Shown one piece after another: positions 50,416 through 56,425 of a DNA stretch of 56,425 nt. The notes beneath the pieces were generated by a model that was not told the origin of the DNA, did not search any database, and was given only the letters and a program-made list of their open reading frames with translations. The position numbers and the translations under genes are program-made. This DNA is from DATEUP01 sp041485285 (GTDB lineage: Archaea > Thermoplasmatota > DTKX01 > DATEUP01), in assembly GCA_041485285.1 (NCBI GenBank), contig JBGPJF010000015.1, forward strand, positions 1 through 56,425, given 5' to 3'. Positions within the stretch are counted from its first letter, which is position 1. The number at the start of each line of letters is the position of its first letter.

Positions 50416-50434
50416 GTAAATACGGAACTGACGG
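50416..50434 (-). promoter_or_regulatory. Motif shared with the nirK promoter, upstream of the multicopper oxidase
   Basis: On the minus strand: CCGTCAGTTCCGTATTTAC. It matches the nirK motif at 15 of 19 positions with the same orientation and almost the same distance to the start codon. The plus strand also shows TTTACGGTAAA (50410-50420), a perfect palindrome overlapping it. Confidence 0.55.
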
Positions 50435-50471
50435 GCGACCATGCCGCCTTTGGCGTCCAAAGAAAAGGGAG

Positions 50472-50545
50472 CGGGCCCGGGGGGATTCGAACACCCGTCT
50501 GAAGCTCCGGAGGCTCCTGTCCTGTCCAAGCTAGACTACGGGCCC
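50472..50545 (-). tRNA. tRNA-Arg (anticodon CCG)
   Basis: Acceptor GGGCCCG with CGGGCCC, discriminator G. D arm GTCT with GGAC. Anticodon stem GGAGC with GCTTC around loop CTCCGGA (anticodon CCG). T loop TTCGAAT. The T stem GGGTG with CCCCC has one T-C mismatch at 52-62. No intron, no encoded CCA. The acceptor and discriminator match those of the other tRNA-Arg in this window. It reads CGG codons. Confidence 0.88.
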
Positions 50546-50680
50546 GTCGCACCGCCGTGGCGGCGCGGAAGGACGCGAACCTGCCGCCTTCTTAAAGAGT
50601 CTCGCGTGGCGCGCGGGCACGCGAGGCACATGGCCGAAAAAAGAGAGGGGCGGGCGTGCAAAGCACGCCCGGAAGGAGCC

Positions 50681-51094
50681 CTACAGGGCAAACAGCGGGC
50701 ACTGGAAGTACTTGGCCACCCCGCCGATGGAGAGGTCGCCCGCCTCCGCGGCTGCCAGCACGTCCTCGTCGCTTGTGAACTGCATCGGGGTCACGCCGTC
50801 GGCAAAGGTCACCATGTGGACCTCCCAGTGCCCTCCGTTGTAGTCCGAGTCGCCGGGGGACGCCTCGCCCACCGGCACCAGGTCCGTTCCCGGGAACGCG
50901 TAGATCTTGTCTACGCTCTGCGCGGGCGCCGACTTGAAGTCGGCCGTCCCGAAGGTCGCCCACAGTTCTCCGTTTGCGTACACACGCCCGCTCGCTCTGT
51001 CCGGCGCCCCCGCCGAGGCGGCCCCTGCAAGGAGCCCCACGGCAAGGAGCGCGGCCACAGCGGCGGCAGCTCCGATGCTCTGCTTCGCGTTCAT
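50681..51094 (-). CDS. Secreted protein of unknown function
   Basis: 137 residues with a signal peptide (about 1-30, AAAVAALLAVGLLAGAASA). The mature domain has NGELWATFGTADF and DSDYNGGHWEVHMVTF, and a single Cys near the C-terminus (YFQCPLFAL). It resembles small exported proteins I have seen near copper oxidases but I assign no family. ATG 51094. It lies between the small membrane protein and tRNA-Arg(CCG). Confidence 0.6.
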   Translation of the reverse strand: MNAKQSIGAAAAVAALLAVGLLAGAASAGAPDRASGRVYANGELWATFGTADFKSAPAQSVDKIYAFPGTDLVPVGEASPGDSDYNGGHWEVHMVTFADGVTPMQFTSDEDVLAAAEAGDLSIGGVAKYFQCPLFAL

Positions 51095-51196
51095 GTTTGT
51101 TGCCTTCCAGAGGCGGGTCGCCTCCGCACCGGGGGACGGTCCCCGCGGGGTGTCAATCGTATGCCAGAATCGTGCCCTACTTGTTGGGCCTCGGCC

Positions 51197-51484
51197 CTAC
51201 CGGCTCGCGGCGTACACCATCATCGCAAGCGCCACGGCCTCGAGCGACATGATCGCGAGCATGTAGGGCTGGATGGGGTCCGGGAAGAACACCATGAGCG
51301 CCAGGTACGAGTAGACGGCAAGCAGGTTTTGCGCAACAAACACGGCGGCGAACACGATCAGCCCCAGCGTGAAAGGCGCCTTCACCTTCCGGTAGGACCG
51401 CGAATAGAGCGCGAGCAGGGCCCCCGAGAGCCCCGCGTTTACGATCGCGGCGCCAACCGTTGCATACATCATCGCTTCGGACAC
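51197..51484 (-). CDS. Small membrane protein (three helices)
   Basis: 95 residues with three predicted transmembrane helices (about 7-28, 38-58 and 68-92). A short basic loop (SRSYRKVKAP) separates the first two. Five nt downstream of the winged-helix regulator stop, so probably cotranscribed. Similar small proteins accompany HTH regulators in other archaea, but I recognise no function. Confidence 0.65.
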   Translation of the reverse strand: MSEAMMYATVGAAIVNAGLSGALLALYSRSYRKVKAPFTLGLIVFAAVFVAQNLLAVYSYLALMVFFPDPIQPYMLAIMSLEAVALAMMVYAASR

Positions 51485-51489
51485 GTTTT

Positions 51490-51825
51490 CTATCCCTCCG
51501 ACCCCTCGTTCGTGTTATCCTCTTTTGCCACAATCGGTGAAGCCTTTGGCTCCACGTGCGCTCGGATCTCGTCGAATTTCGGCCAGTAGTTTTTCATGAC
51601 TCCAGCGACGAAGTAGAGCGACCCGTACGCGTCCCCCGTCGGCCGCGCGAGCACATTGTTGTCCGTGAGCAGCTTGAGGTGGTGGCGGACGGTACGGTAG
51701 TCAAGCTGCAGCAGCTCGGTGAGCTGGTGCGCGTTGTAGGGGCGCTCCCGGAGCGCCTCCAGGATGCGTATCCGGTTGTGGCCCCCGCGGGTGCCGGCCA
51801 GCAGGAACCAGAGCAACTGCTCCAA
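51490..51825 (-). CDS. Winged-helix transcription regulator (ArsR-like)
   Basis: 111 residues. RIRILEALRERPYNAHQLTELL and DYRTVRHHLKLLTDNNVL make the helix-turn-helix with the recognition helix, followed by a wing around YGSLYFVAG and an acidic tail. TTG at 51825 appears to be the start. It has no cysteines. It may control the adjacent membrane and secreted protein genes or the multicopper oxidase; the sequence does not say which. Confidence 0.78.
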   Translation of the reverse strand: MEQLLWFLLAGTRGGHNRIRILEALRERPYNAHQLTELLQLDYRTVRHHLKLLTDNNVLARPTGDAYGSLYFVAGVMKNYWPKFDEIRAHVEPKASPIVAKEDNTNEGSEG

Positions 51826-51940
51826 GGGGCACCGTCGAGGGCGAGGGGCCCCCGGGCGGAAAAAGAAAAGCCCGAATCGAGAGGGGGCTTGGCGCCGCCC
51901 TTAGGGGGAACCTTCCAGGCTCCCGGCGGAACACTGAGGG

Positions 51941-51950
51941 TGGCCTTTAT
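51941..51950 (+). promoter_or_regulatory. TATA box of aconitase gene
   Basis: TGGCCTTTAT is centred about 28 nt before ATG 51975, which fixes that start over the in-frame ATG at 51993. Confidence 0.5.
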
Positions 51951-51974
51951 CGGGGCGCGGCCCCCCTTCCTTGG

Positions 51975-53942
51975 ATGCTCAAGGTGGCTCCCATGGGGAT
52001 CAGTCTGACGCACAAGATTCTGCGCGACCACCTCATCTCCGGAAAGCTCGCGGCCGGGGAAGAGATCGGGATCAAAATCGACCAAACGCTGACGCAGGAC
52101 GCGACGGGCACGATGGCGTACCTGCAGTTCGAGGCGATGGGGCTGAGGGAAGTTCAGACGGAACTCTCGGTCTCCTACGTCGACCACAACATGTTGCAGA
52201 CCGGGTTCGAAAACGCGGATGACCATGTATACCTGCGCACGGTCGCGGCCAAGCACGGCATCCTCTTCTCCAGGCCGGGCAACGGCATTTGCCACCAGGT
52301 GCACCTCGAGCGCTTTGCGGCGCCGGGAAAAACGCTCCTTGGTTCCGACTCGCACACTCCGACCTCCGGCGGCGCGGGGTCGCTGGCGATCGGCGCGGGC
52401 GGCCTCGATGTCGCAGTTGCGATGGGCGGCGGGCCCTTCTACATCGAAATGCCCAAGGTGCTCGGCGTCAACCTCACGGGCAAACTGCAGCCGTGGGTCG
52501 CGTCGAAGGACATCATCCTCGAGATGCTGCGGCGCCTCACCGTAAAGGGCGGCGTCGGGCGCATCATCGAGTACCACGGCGAGGGCGTCAAGTCCCTCAC
52601 CGTTCCGGAGCGCGCCACCATCACGAACATGGGCGCGGAGCTCGGAGCCACGACCTCCATCTTCCCGAGCGACGAGAACACGAAGCGGTACCTGCGCGCG
52701 CAAGGGCGGGAGTCGGTCTACCGCTCGATGAAGGCCGACCCGACGGCGAAGTACGACGAGGAGATGACCATCGACCTCGACGCGCTCGGGCCGATGATCG
52801 CGTGCCCGTCCTCGCCTGACAACGTCAAGCCGATCGCCGAGGTCGAAGGCACGGTGCTCGCGCAGGTCTGCGTCGGCTCGTGCACGAACTCGTCGGTCGT
52901 GGACCTCAACACGGTCGCCGAGGTGCTGGAGGGCAAGAAGGTCGCATCGGGGATGGACCTTACGCTTACTCCTGGCTCCCGCCAAGTCTTTGAGATGATT
53001 GCGAAGAACGGCGCGCTCGGCGCCCTCATCGGCTCGGGCGCGCGCGTCCTCGAGTCGGCCTGCGGCCCGTGCATCGGCATGGGGCAAGCCCCCCCCACGG
53101 GCGCGGCATCGCTGCGCACCTTCAACCGCAACTTCGAGGGCCGTTCGGGGACGCCCGGCGACAAGGTCTACCTCTGCTCGCCCGAAGTCGCCGCGGCTTC
53201 CGCGCTCACGGGCCTCATCACCGACCCGCGCAAGGGCGGCGCGCCCCCGGTCAAGAGACTGCCCACAAAATTCCTCGTCGACGACGGGATGATCCTCCTT
53301 CCCGCCAGAGGCGGCGAAGGCGTCGTCGTCGTGCGCGGGCCCAACATCAAGCCCGTCCCCATGGCCTCGCCTCCTCTCGACACCGTTGTGGGTGACATCC
53401 TCCTGAAGATGGGCGACAACATCTCGACGGACCACATCCTGCCGGCGGGCGCCAAGGTGCTACCGCTCCGCTCCAACATCCCCGCGATCGCGGAGTTCAC
53501 GCTCACGCGCGTGGACCCGACCTTCCCGGCGCGCGCCAAGGCGGCCGGCGGCGGCATCCTCGCCGCCGGCGAGAACTACGGGCAGGGTTCGTCGCGCGAG
53601 CACGCGGCCATCGTCTTGATGTACCTCGGCGTGCGGGCGGTGGTGGCCAAGAGCTTCGCGCGCATCCACCTCGCGAACCTGATTAACTTCGGCGTCCTGC
53701 CTGCGACTTTCGCGGACAGATCCGACTATGAACAGCTGAACGCGGGCGACCGCATCACGATCCCCGAGATCGGGGAATACCTCCCGAGCGGCGTGCTCAA
53801 CGCGATCACCCGCGGGCGCGAGATTTCCCTTAAGGCCCCGCTAACGGACCGGCAGCGCGAGATCTACTACGCGGGCGGGCTGCTGAACTTCACGAAGAAT
53901 GCGGCGCTCAAGGCGCCGCGCGTGGCGCTGGCGCATGAGTAG
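51975..53942 (+). CDS. acn: Aconitate hydratase
   Basis: 655 residues, matching the compact aconitase form known from Aquifex-like and archaeal proteins. Isomerises citrate and isocitrate with a [4Fe-4S] cluster. Cluster ligands are in VGSCTNSSVVDL (Cys) and SACGPCIGMGQ (two Cys). DSHTPTSGGAGSLAIGAGG is a substrate loop, and GENYGQGSSREHAA is the C-terminal swivel-domain motif with the catalytic Ser and Arg. It converges with the ribosomal gene cluster 12 nt away. Confidence 0.95.
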   Translation: MLKVAPMGISLTHKILRDHLISGKLAAGEEIGIKIDQTLTQDATGTMAYLQFEAMGLREVQTELSVSYVDHNMLQTGFENADDHVYLRTVAAKHGILFSRPGNGICHQVHLERFAAPGKTLLGSDSHTPTSGGAGSLAIGAGGLDVAVAMGGGPFYIEMPKVLGVNLTGKLQPWVASKDIILEMLRRLTVKGGVGRIIEYHGEGVKSLTVPERATITNMGAELGATTSIFPSDENTKRYLRAQGRESVYRSMKADPTAKYDEEMTIDLDALGPMIACPSSPDNVKPIAEVEGTVLAQVCVGSCTNSSVVDLNTVAEVLEGKKVASGMDLTLTPGSRQVFEMIAKNGALGALIGSGARVLESACGPCIGMGQAPPTGAASLRTFNRNFEGRSGTPGDKVYLCSPEVAAASALTGLITDPRKGGAPPVKRLPTKFLVDDGMILLPARGGEGVVVVRGPNIKPVPMASPPLDTVVGDILLKMGDNISTDHILPAGAKVLPLRSNIPAIAEFTLTRVDPTFPARAKAAGGGILAAGENYGQGSSREHAAIVLMYLGVRAVVAKSFARIHLANLINFGVLPATFADRSDYEQLNAGDRITIPEIGEYLPSGVLNAITRGREISLKAPLTDRQREIYYAGGLLNFTKNAALKAPRVALAHE

Positions 53943-53954
53943 CGGGGCCCAGCC

Positions 53955-54149
53955 CTATTCCTTCCTAAATTCCGTGTGCCCGCAGTTGCCGCACGAAGTG
54001 CGGTCCTTGTGCTGGGCCATGAAAATGCCCGGGCCGCACTTCGGGCAGTGCTGCCGCGTGCGGTGGATCTTGCCATCCTTGACCTGGTAGAGCTTCTGCA
54101 GGCCGGCGCTCGTGCCCTTCTTCGGTGCAGCGCCCTTCTTGTCGGCCAT
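53955..54149 (-). CDS. rps27ae: Small ribosomal subunit protein eS27A (S27ae)
   Basis: 64 residues. Zinc ribbon with CPKC and CGNC pairs (HCPKCGPGIFMAQHKDR, SCGNCGHTEF), the archaeal S27ae form without ubiquitin. Last gene of the rpoE-spt4-dephospho-CoA kinase-S24e-S27ae cluster, an order well conserved in archaea. Confidence 0.95.
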   Translation of the reverse strand: MADKKGAAPKKGTSAGLQKLYQVKDGKIHRTRQHCPKCGPGIFMAQHKDRTSCGNCGHTEFRKE

Positions 54150-54173
54150 CGCGGGTCACCCTCTTTGTGCGCG

Positions 54174-54515
54174 CTACTTCTTGGGCGCGACCGACTGCGA
54201 CGAGGGCGCCTCGGGGGCCGCCTTGACCTTCTTCTCGGCGAGCTTGTGGCGGACGAGGATGTGGTGCGCTTCGATGCGCTTGAGGTTGGCCGCGTCCTTG
54301 TAGACCCGCACCGTGCCGGCCGTCATCCCGCGGCCGAATTCGGGCCGCATGCGCTCGACGATGACCAGCTCGCTCCTCGACGACTCCATCTCCGCGACCT
54401 TCTTCTGCACCTCTTCGCGTTTCGGGGTGCCCTTCTCGCTGTGGCTGATCTTCAGCTCGAGTTCGATGCGGCCGAGCAGCACGTTTTCCACGCGCTTGCC
54501 GACTTCCACGTCCAT
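54174..54515 (-). CDS. rps24e: Small ribosomal subunit protein eS24
   Basis: About 113 residues. ENVLLGRIELELKISHSEKG and TPKREEVQKKVAEM match the archaeal S24e core, followed by MRPEFGRGMTAGTVRVYKDA. The C-terminal tail after KLAEKK is low-complexity Ala/Pro/Ser. ATG 54515 is preferred over one six codons upstream that would overlap the previous gene. Confidence 0.94.
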   Translation of the reverse strand: MDVEVGKRVENVLLGRIELELKISHSEKGTPKREEVQKKVAEMESSRSELVIVERMRPEFGRGMTAGTVRVYKDAANLKRIEAHHILVRHKLAEKKVKAAPEAPSSQSVAPKK

Positions 54516-54529
54516 CCGAAAACACCCCA

Positions 54530-55087
54530 TCAAGTAGAAACGACTTCGAAGGACTCCAAAAACTCGCGCGCTACACGTCTGGATTCTTCGTCCACTTTGA
54601 CGAGTGTAGCGCCGCGATTGGGCAACCCATATATGACGGTTGCGCCAGGCTCCAGATGGATGATCGCGGGCATCACCGCGAGGTCCTCTTCGCCGTCGAC
54701 TTCGATGCGCGTGGTGCCCTTCGAAGTGGCCGCAAGCAGCACCGCGTTGTAGAGCGCCGCGGTCATCCGCGCCGGCGGGCAGACCGTGTTGGTCACGGCG
54801 GTTCCGTACGACCGAATGCGGTCGTCGGGCGGCACGGGCCCACGCATCGTCTTGAAATCGACCGCAATGAACTTCGGCTTGAGTCCGTGGCGCAGCGCGT
54901 TGCTCGCGCTGACGTCGCCGATCGCCGCAAACGGCCGCGGGCCGGCCAGCCGCGCGGGCATCTCTTTTTCATCGAACACTTCGCCAAAGGGCGCGCCGAG
55001 CCGGTCGCGCTTCGATTCCGGCAGCGCAAGGACAAGCCCCGGTTGCAACGGCTTGCCCGGCAAGAAGACGGGCGCTGGGCGGGCCAC
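54530..55087 (-). CDS. GTP-dependent dephospho-CoA kinase (DUF359)
   Basis: 185 residues. Archaeal kinase for the last step of CoA synthesis, DUF359 family. GPRPFAAIGDVSASNALRHG and KFIAVDFKTMRGP contain conserved Asp residues, and VDGEEDLAVMPAIIHLEPGATVIYG is the hallmark C-terminal motif. GTG 55087 follows Spt4 by 11 nt. Position between spt4 and S24e agrees with archaeal gene order. Confidence 0.93.
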   Translation of the reverse strand: MARPAPVFLPGKPLQPGLVLALPESKRDRLGAPFGEVFDEKEMPARLAGPRPFAAIGDVSASNALRHGLKPKFIAVDFKTMRGPVPPDDRIRSYGTAVTNTVCPPARMTAALYNAVLLAATSKGTTRIEVDGEEDLAVMPAIIHLEPGATVIYGLPNRGATLVKVDEESRRVAREFLESFEVVST

Positions 55088-55098
55088 TGGCCCACCCC

Positions 55099-55275
55099 CT
55101 ACCGCACTTTGAGCGCGTAGGCGCCGGCCTTCTTGATGTTGAGCTTCTTGGCAATCTCGCTCTTGTCGGGCTCAATGACCACGACATAGCCCTGCCAGTC
55201 CTTCGACAGCTCGCCGCCGCAGTTGGGGCAGCGCTCCGCCTCGGTGATCGTGAAGCAGTTCTTGCACGCGAGCAT
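55099..55275 (-). CDS. spt4: Transcription elongation factor Spt4 (RpoE'')
   Basis: 58 residues, encoded between the DUF359 kinase and rpoE. It begins MLACKNCFTITEAERCPNCG with the two zinc-binding Cys pairs and continues GYVVVIEPDKSEIAKKLN, the NusG/Spt5-binding face. The length and motifs match archaeal Spt4. It stimulates processive transcription with Spt5. Confidence 0.95.
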   Translation of the reverse strand: MLACKNCFTITEAERCPNCGGELSKDWQGYVVVIEPDKSEIAKKLNIKKAGAYALKVR

Positions 55276-55281
55276 CGCTCA

Positions 55282-55929
55282 TCACTCCGAGGGAGGCGCA
55301 GCGGCCGGGGCCTTCGCCGGACCCACGGGGGGAGCCGGCCGGCGCGCTTCGCGCCGTGGGGCGTCGGCGCCGCCTTCCTGCTTCAGCTTGCGGTCTTCGT
55401 CGAGCCACTCGATCTTGCCGAGCCCGACTTGGCGCATCGTGAGGCCGATCTTCGACTCACGGTAGTTCAGCTCATTCATCGAGACCGTTACGATGCGCGC
55501 GCGCACGCGGTCGCCCACGCGCAGGAACCGCCGCGTGTCCTTGCCGACGAGCCGCTGGTTCTGCTCGTCGATGTCGATGCGGTCGTCCATGACCTGCGAG
55601 ATGTGCAGCAAGCCGTCGAAGGGGCCGAAGCGCACGAACGCCCCGAACCGCAGGATCTCGACGACCTTCCCCTCAACGATCTCATTGAGGTCGGGCTTGA
55701 AGGCCAAGGCCACAAAGGTGACCTTCTGGTACACCGCGCCGTCGCCGTGCACGATGCGCCCCGGGCCGACAATCTGGACGTCCTTGGCAAGCACCGTGAG
55801 GTTGTCCTCCTCGTCGAGGCGCCCTTCGAAGAAGCGCTGGGCAAGCTCGACGGCGACCACGTTCAGGTCCTCGCCGAGGCGGTCCGGCGGGATGCGGACG
55901 GTCTCTTCGCGCGGGATGAGCTTGTACAA
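55282..55929 (-). CDS. rpoE: DNA-directed RNA polymerase subunit E' (Rpo7/RpoE)
   Basis: 215 residues. LYKLIPREETVRIPPDRLG is the tip-domain start typical of Rpo7. An OB-fold S1 domain follows (VEGKVVEILRFGAFVRFG, GLLHISQVMDDRI, VGDRVRARIVTVSMNE). The C-terminal Pro/Ala-rich tail is longer than usual. TTG 55929 with GAAGGTG upstream is chosen since the sequence before it is not conserved; an upstream ATG at 55974 is less likely. Six nt separate it from spt4. Confidence 0.93.
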   Translation of the reverse strand: MYKLIPREETVRIPPDRLGEDLNVVAVELAQRFFEGRLDEEDNLTVLAKDVQIVGPGRIVHGDGAVYQKVTFVALAFKPDLNEIVEGKVVEILRFGAFVRFGPFDGLLHISQVMDDRIDIDEQNQRLVGKDTRRFLRVGDRVRARIVTVSMNELNYRESKIGLTMRQVGLGKIEWLDEDRKLKQEGGADAPRREARRPAPPVGPAKAPAAAPPSE

Positions 55930-56020
55930 GGCGGCACCTTCAGAGGGTCGCGAAAGCAGGCGGCAAGAGAGCATTGCCGCTTGCCAGATTCGCTGGGGGC
56001 AAGGCGCCAAAGCGGTGCTC

Positions 56021-56029
56021 TTATTTAAG
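56021..56029 (-). promoter_or_regulatory. TATA box of the rpoE operon
   Basis: On the minus strand this reads CTTAAATAA, a classic archaeal TATA box. It would give a leader of about 70 nt before the TTG start. Confidence 0.5.
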
Positions 56030-56252
56030 CGTATTCGGCGTGAAAAATACCGATTCTTGACCGAAGCCAGGCGGTCGAAATCGTGCGCACGTTTTGGGGC
56101 GCGCTCGTCGCAAGGCGAAAGGAAAATCGCAGCCGATTCTAGCCGCAATGGGCGGGACGCTGCCGGGCGCGGTCGTCACCGGCCGGCCGCGCACGAGCCC
56201 GCGCGCGTCGGCGCTTGCGTGCGCGCCGGGCCGCCACGGGCCGCGCATCAGC

Positions 56253-56260
56253 ATTAAATA
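56253..56260 (+). promoter_or_regulatory. TATA box of the gene at the right edge
   Basis: ATTAAATA lies about 36 nt before GTG 56293. Confidence 0.45.
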
Positions 56261-56292
56261 GCGTCGGCTAGATCGCAACACGGGGTGTACTT

Positions 56293-56425
56293 GTGGCCGG
56301 GCTATCTGGCGACTTGCTGATTTTCCTAACGGACCTGTTGATCACCTTCGGCGTGTTTTCGCTGGCCGCCGGCGCCTTTACGGCCTACTTTGGAGCCGGA
56401 AAGAGCCGCAAGATCGGCGCCGCCC
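56293..56425 (+). CDS. Partial membrane protein gene (cut by window end)
   Basis: The first 44 residues are visible. GTG 56293 is the start. A helix rich in Leu/Ile/Phe/Ala (LLIFLTDLLITFGVFSLAAG) suggests a membrane protein. The stop lies beyond the window. No family can be named from this fragment. Confidence 0.55.
   Translation, partial: MAGLSGDLLIFLTDLLITFGVFSLAAGAFTAYFGAGKSRKIGAA

Noticed and set aside
51975..53942. Aconitase X/phosphomevalonate dehydratase as identity of the aconitase gene
   Set aside because: It is a full-length 655-residue aconitase with the swivel-domain motif and all cluster cysteines, unlike aconitase X.
1..56425. CRISPR arrays, rRNA genes, insertion sequences and replication origins
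   Set aside because: No spaced direct repeats, rRNA signature sequences, transposase genes or origin-binding repeats were seen on reading the window.

Overview
This window is a gene-dense archaeal segment, roughly two-thirds G+C by eye. Archaeal markers include an archaeal-type triosephosphate isomerase, a class I CCA-adding enzyme, the RpoE/Spt4/GTP-dependent dephospho-CoA kinase/S24e/S27ae cluster, RNase Z, Trm-G10 and THUMP-type tRNA methylation, AbrB-PhoU, and many TATA boxes 25-35 nt upstream of start codons (leaderless genes). High G+C, many cupredoxin and copper-oxidase genes, and TPR proteins with a C-terminal longin/roadblock-like domain suggest a high-GC Thermoplasmatota lineage from soil or sediment. 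That placement is inference only.

Layout. 0.1-2.7 kb: two FtsX/MacB-type ABC permeases. 2.8-6.9 kb: tpiA, a membrane protein with two Ig-like repeats, cca, and an archaeal homologue of the eukaryotic nuclease CDIN1. 7.0-16.6 kb: tRNA-Arg(TCT), an SQR-like flavoprotein, a UbiD-family decarboxylase, a PPC-domain surface protein with a cytoplasmic zinc ribbon, a pyrD-pyrK-trmG10 operon, a Ras-superfamily GTPase and an M24 peptidase. 16.7-25.7 kb: the centrepiece, a set for anaerobic benzoyl-CoA degradation. A tightly overlapping minus-strand operon encodes the four subunits of an ATP-dependent (class I, Bzd-like) benzoyl-CoA reductase, a dienoyl-CoA hydratase (Dch) and a 6-hydroxycyclohexenecarboxyl-CoA dehydrogenase (Had), followed by a hemerythrin. 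Divergently, on the plus strand, lie the ring-opening hydrolase (Oah, fused to a zinc ribbon) and an SDR dehydrogenase.

25.8-34.4 kb: tryptophanase, two TPR/longin-like proteins, a QueD/PTPS-like enzyme, an MtxX-like protein, RNase Z and a methyltransferase. 34.5-44.8 kb: copper nitrite reductase (NirK) with an extra cupredoxin domain, an NnrS-like membrane protein, a PAS histidine kinase with a response regulator, two universal stress proteins, a hemerythrin-like protein, AbrB-PhoU, DoxX, a VIT-type iron transporter and a membrane-anchored cupredoxin. 45.0-49.0 kb: a sulfur module (ArsR regulator, DsrE, TusA, SQR-like flavoprotein, SLC13/DASS anion transporter). 49.3-51.8 kb: a two-domain multicopper oxidase, tRNA-Arg(CCG), a secreted protein, a small membrane protein and a winged-helix regulator. 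52-56.4 kb: aconitase, then the conserved ribosomal/RNA polymerase cluster.

Together the genes suggest an archaeon that degrades aromatic compounds through benzoyl-CoA while using nitrite, oxygen or reduced sulfur as redox partners. Two copper oxidase genes (nirK and the multicopper oxidase) share a 15-of-19-base motif at nearly the same distance (about 75 nt) from their starts, which suggests a small copper/nitrogen-oxide regulon.
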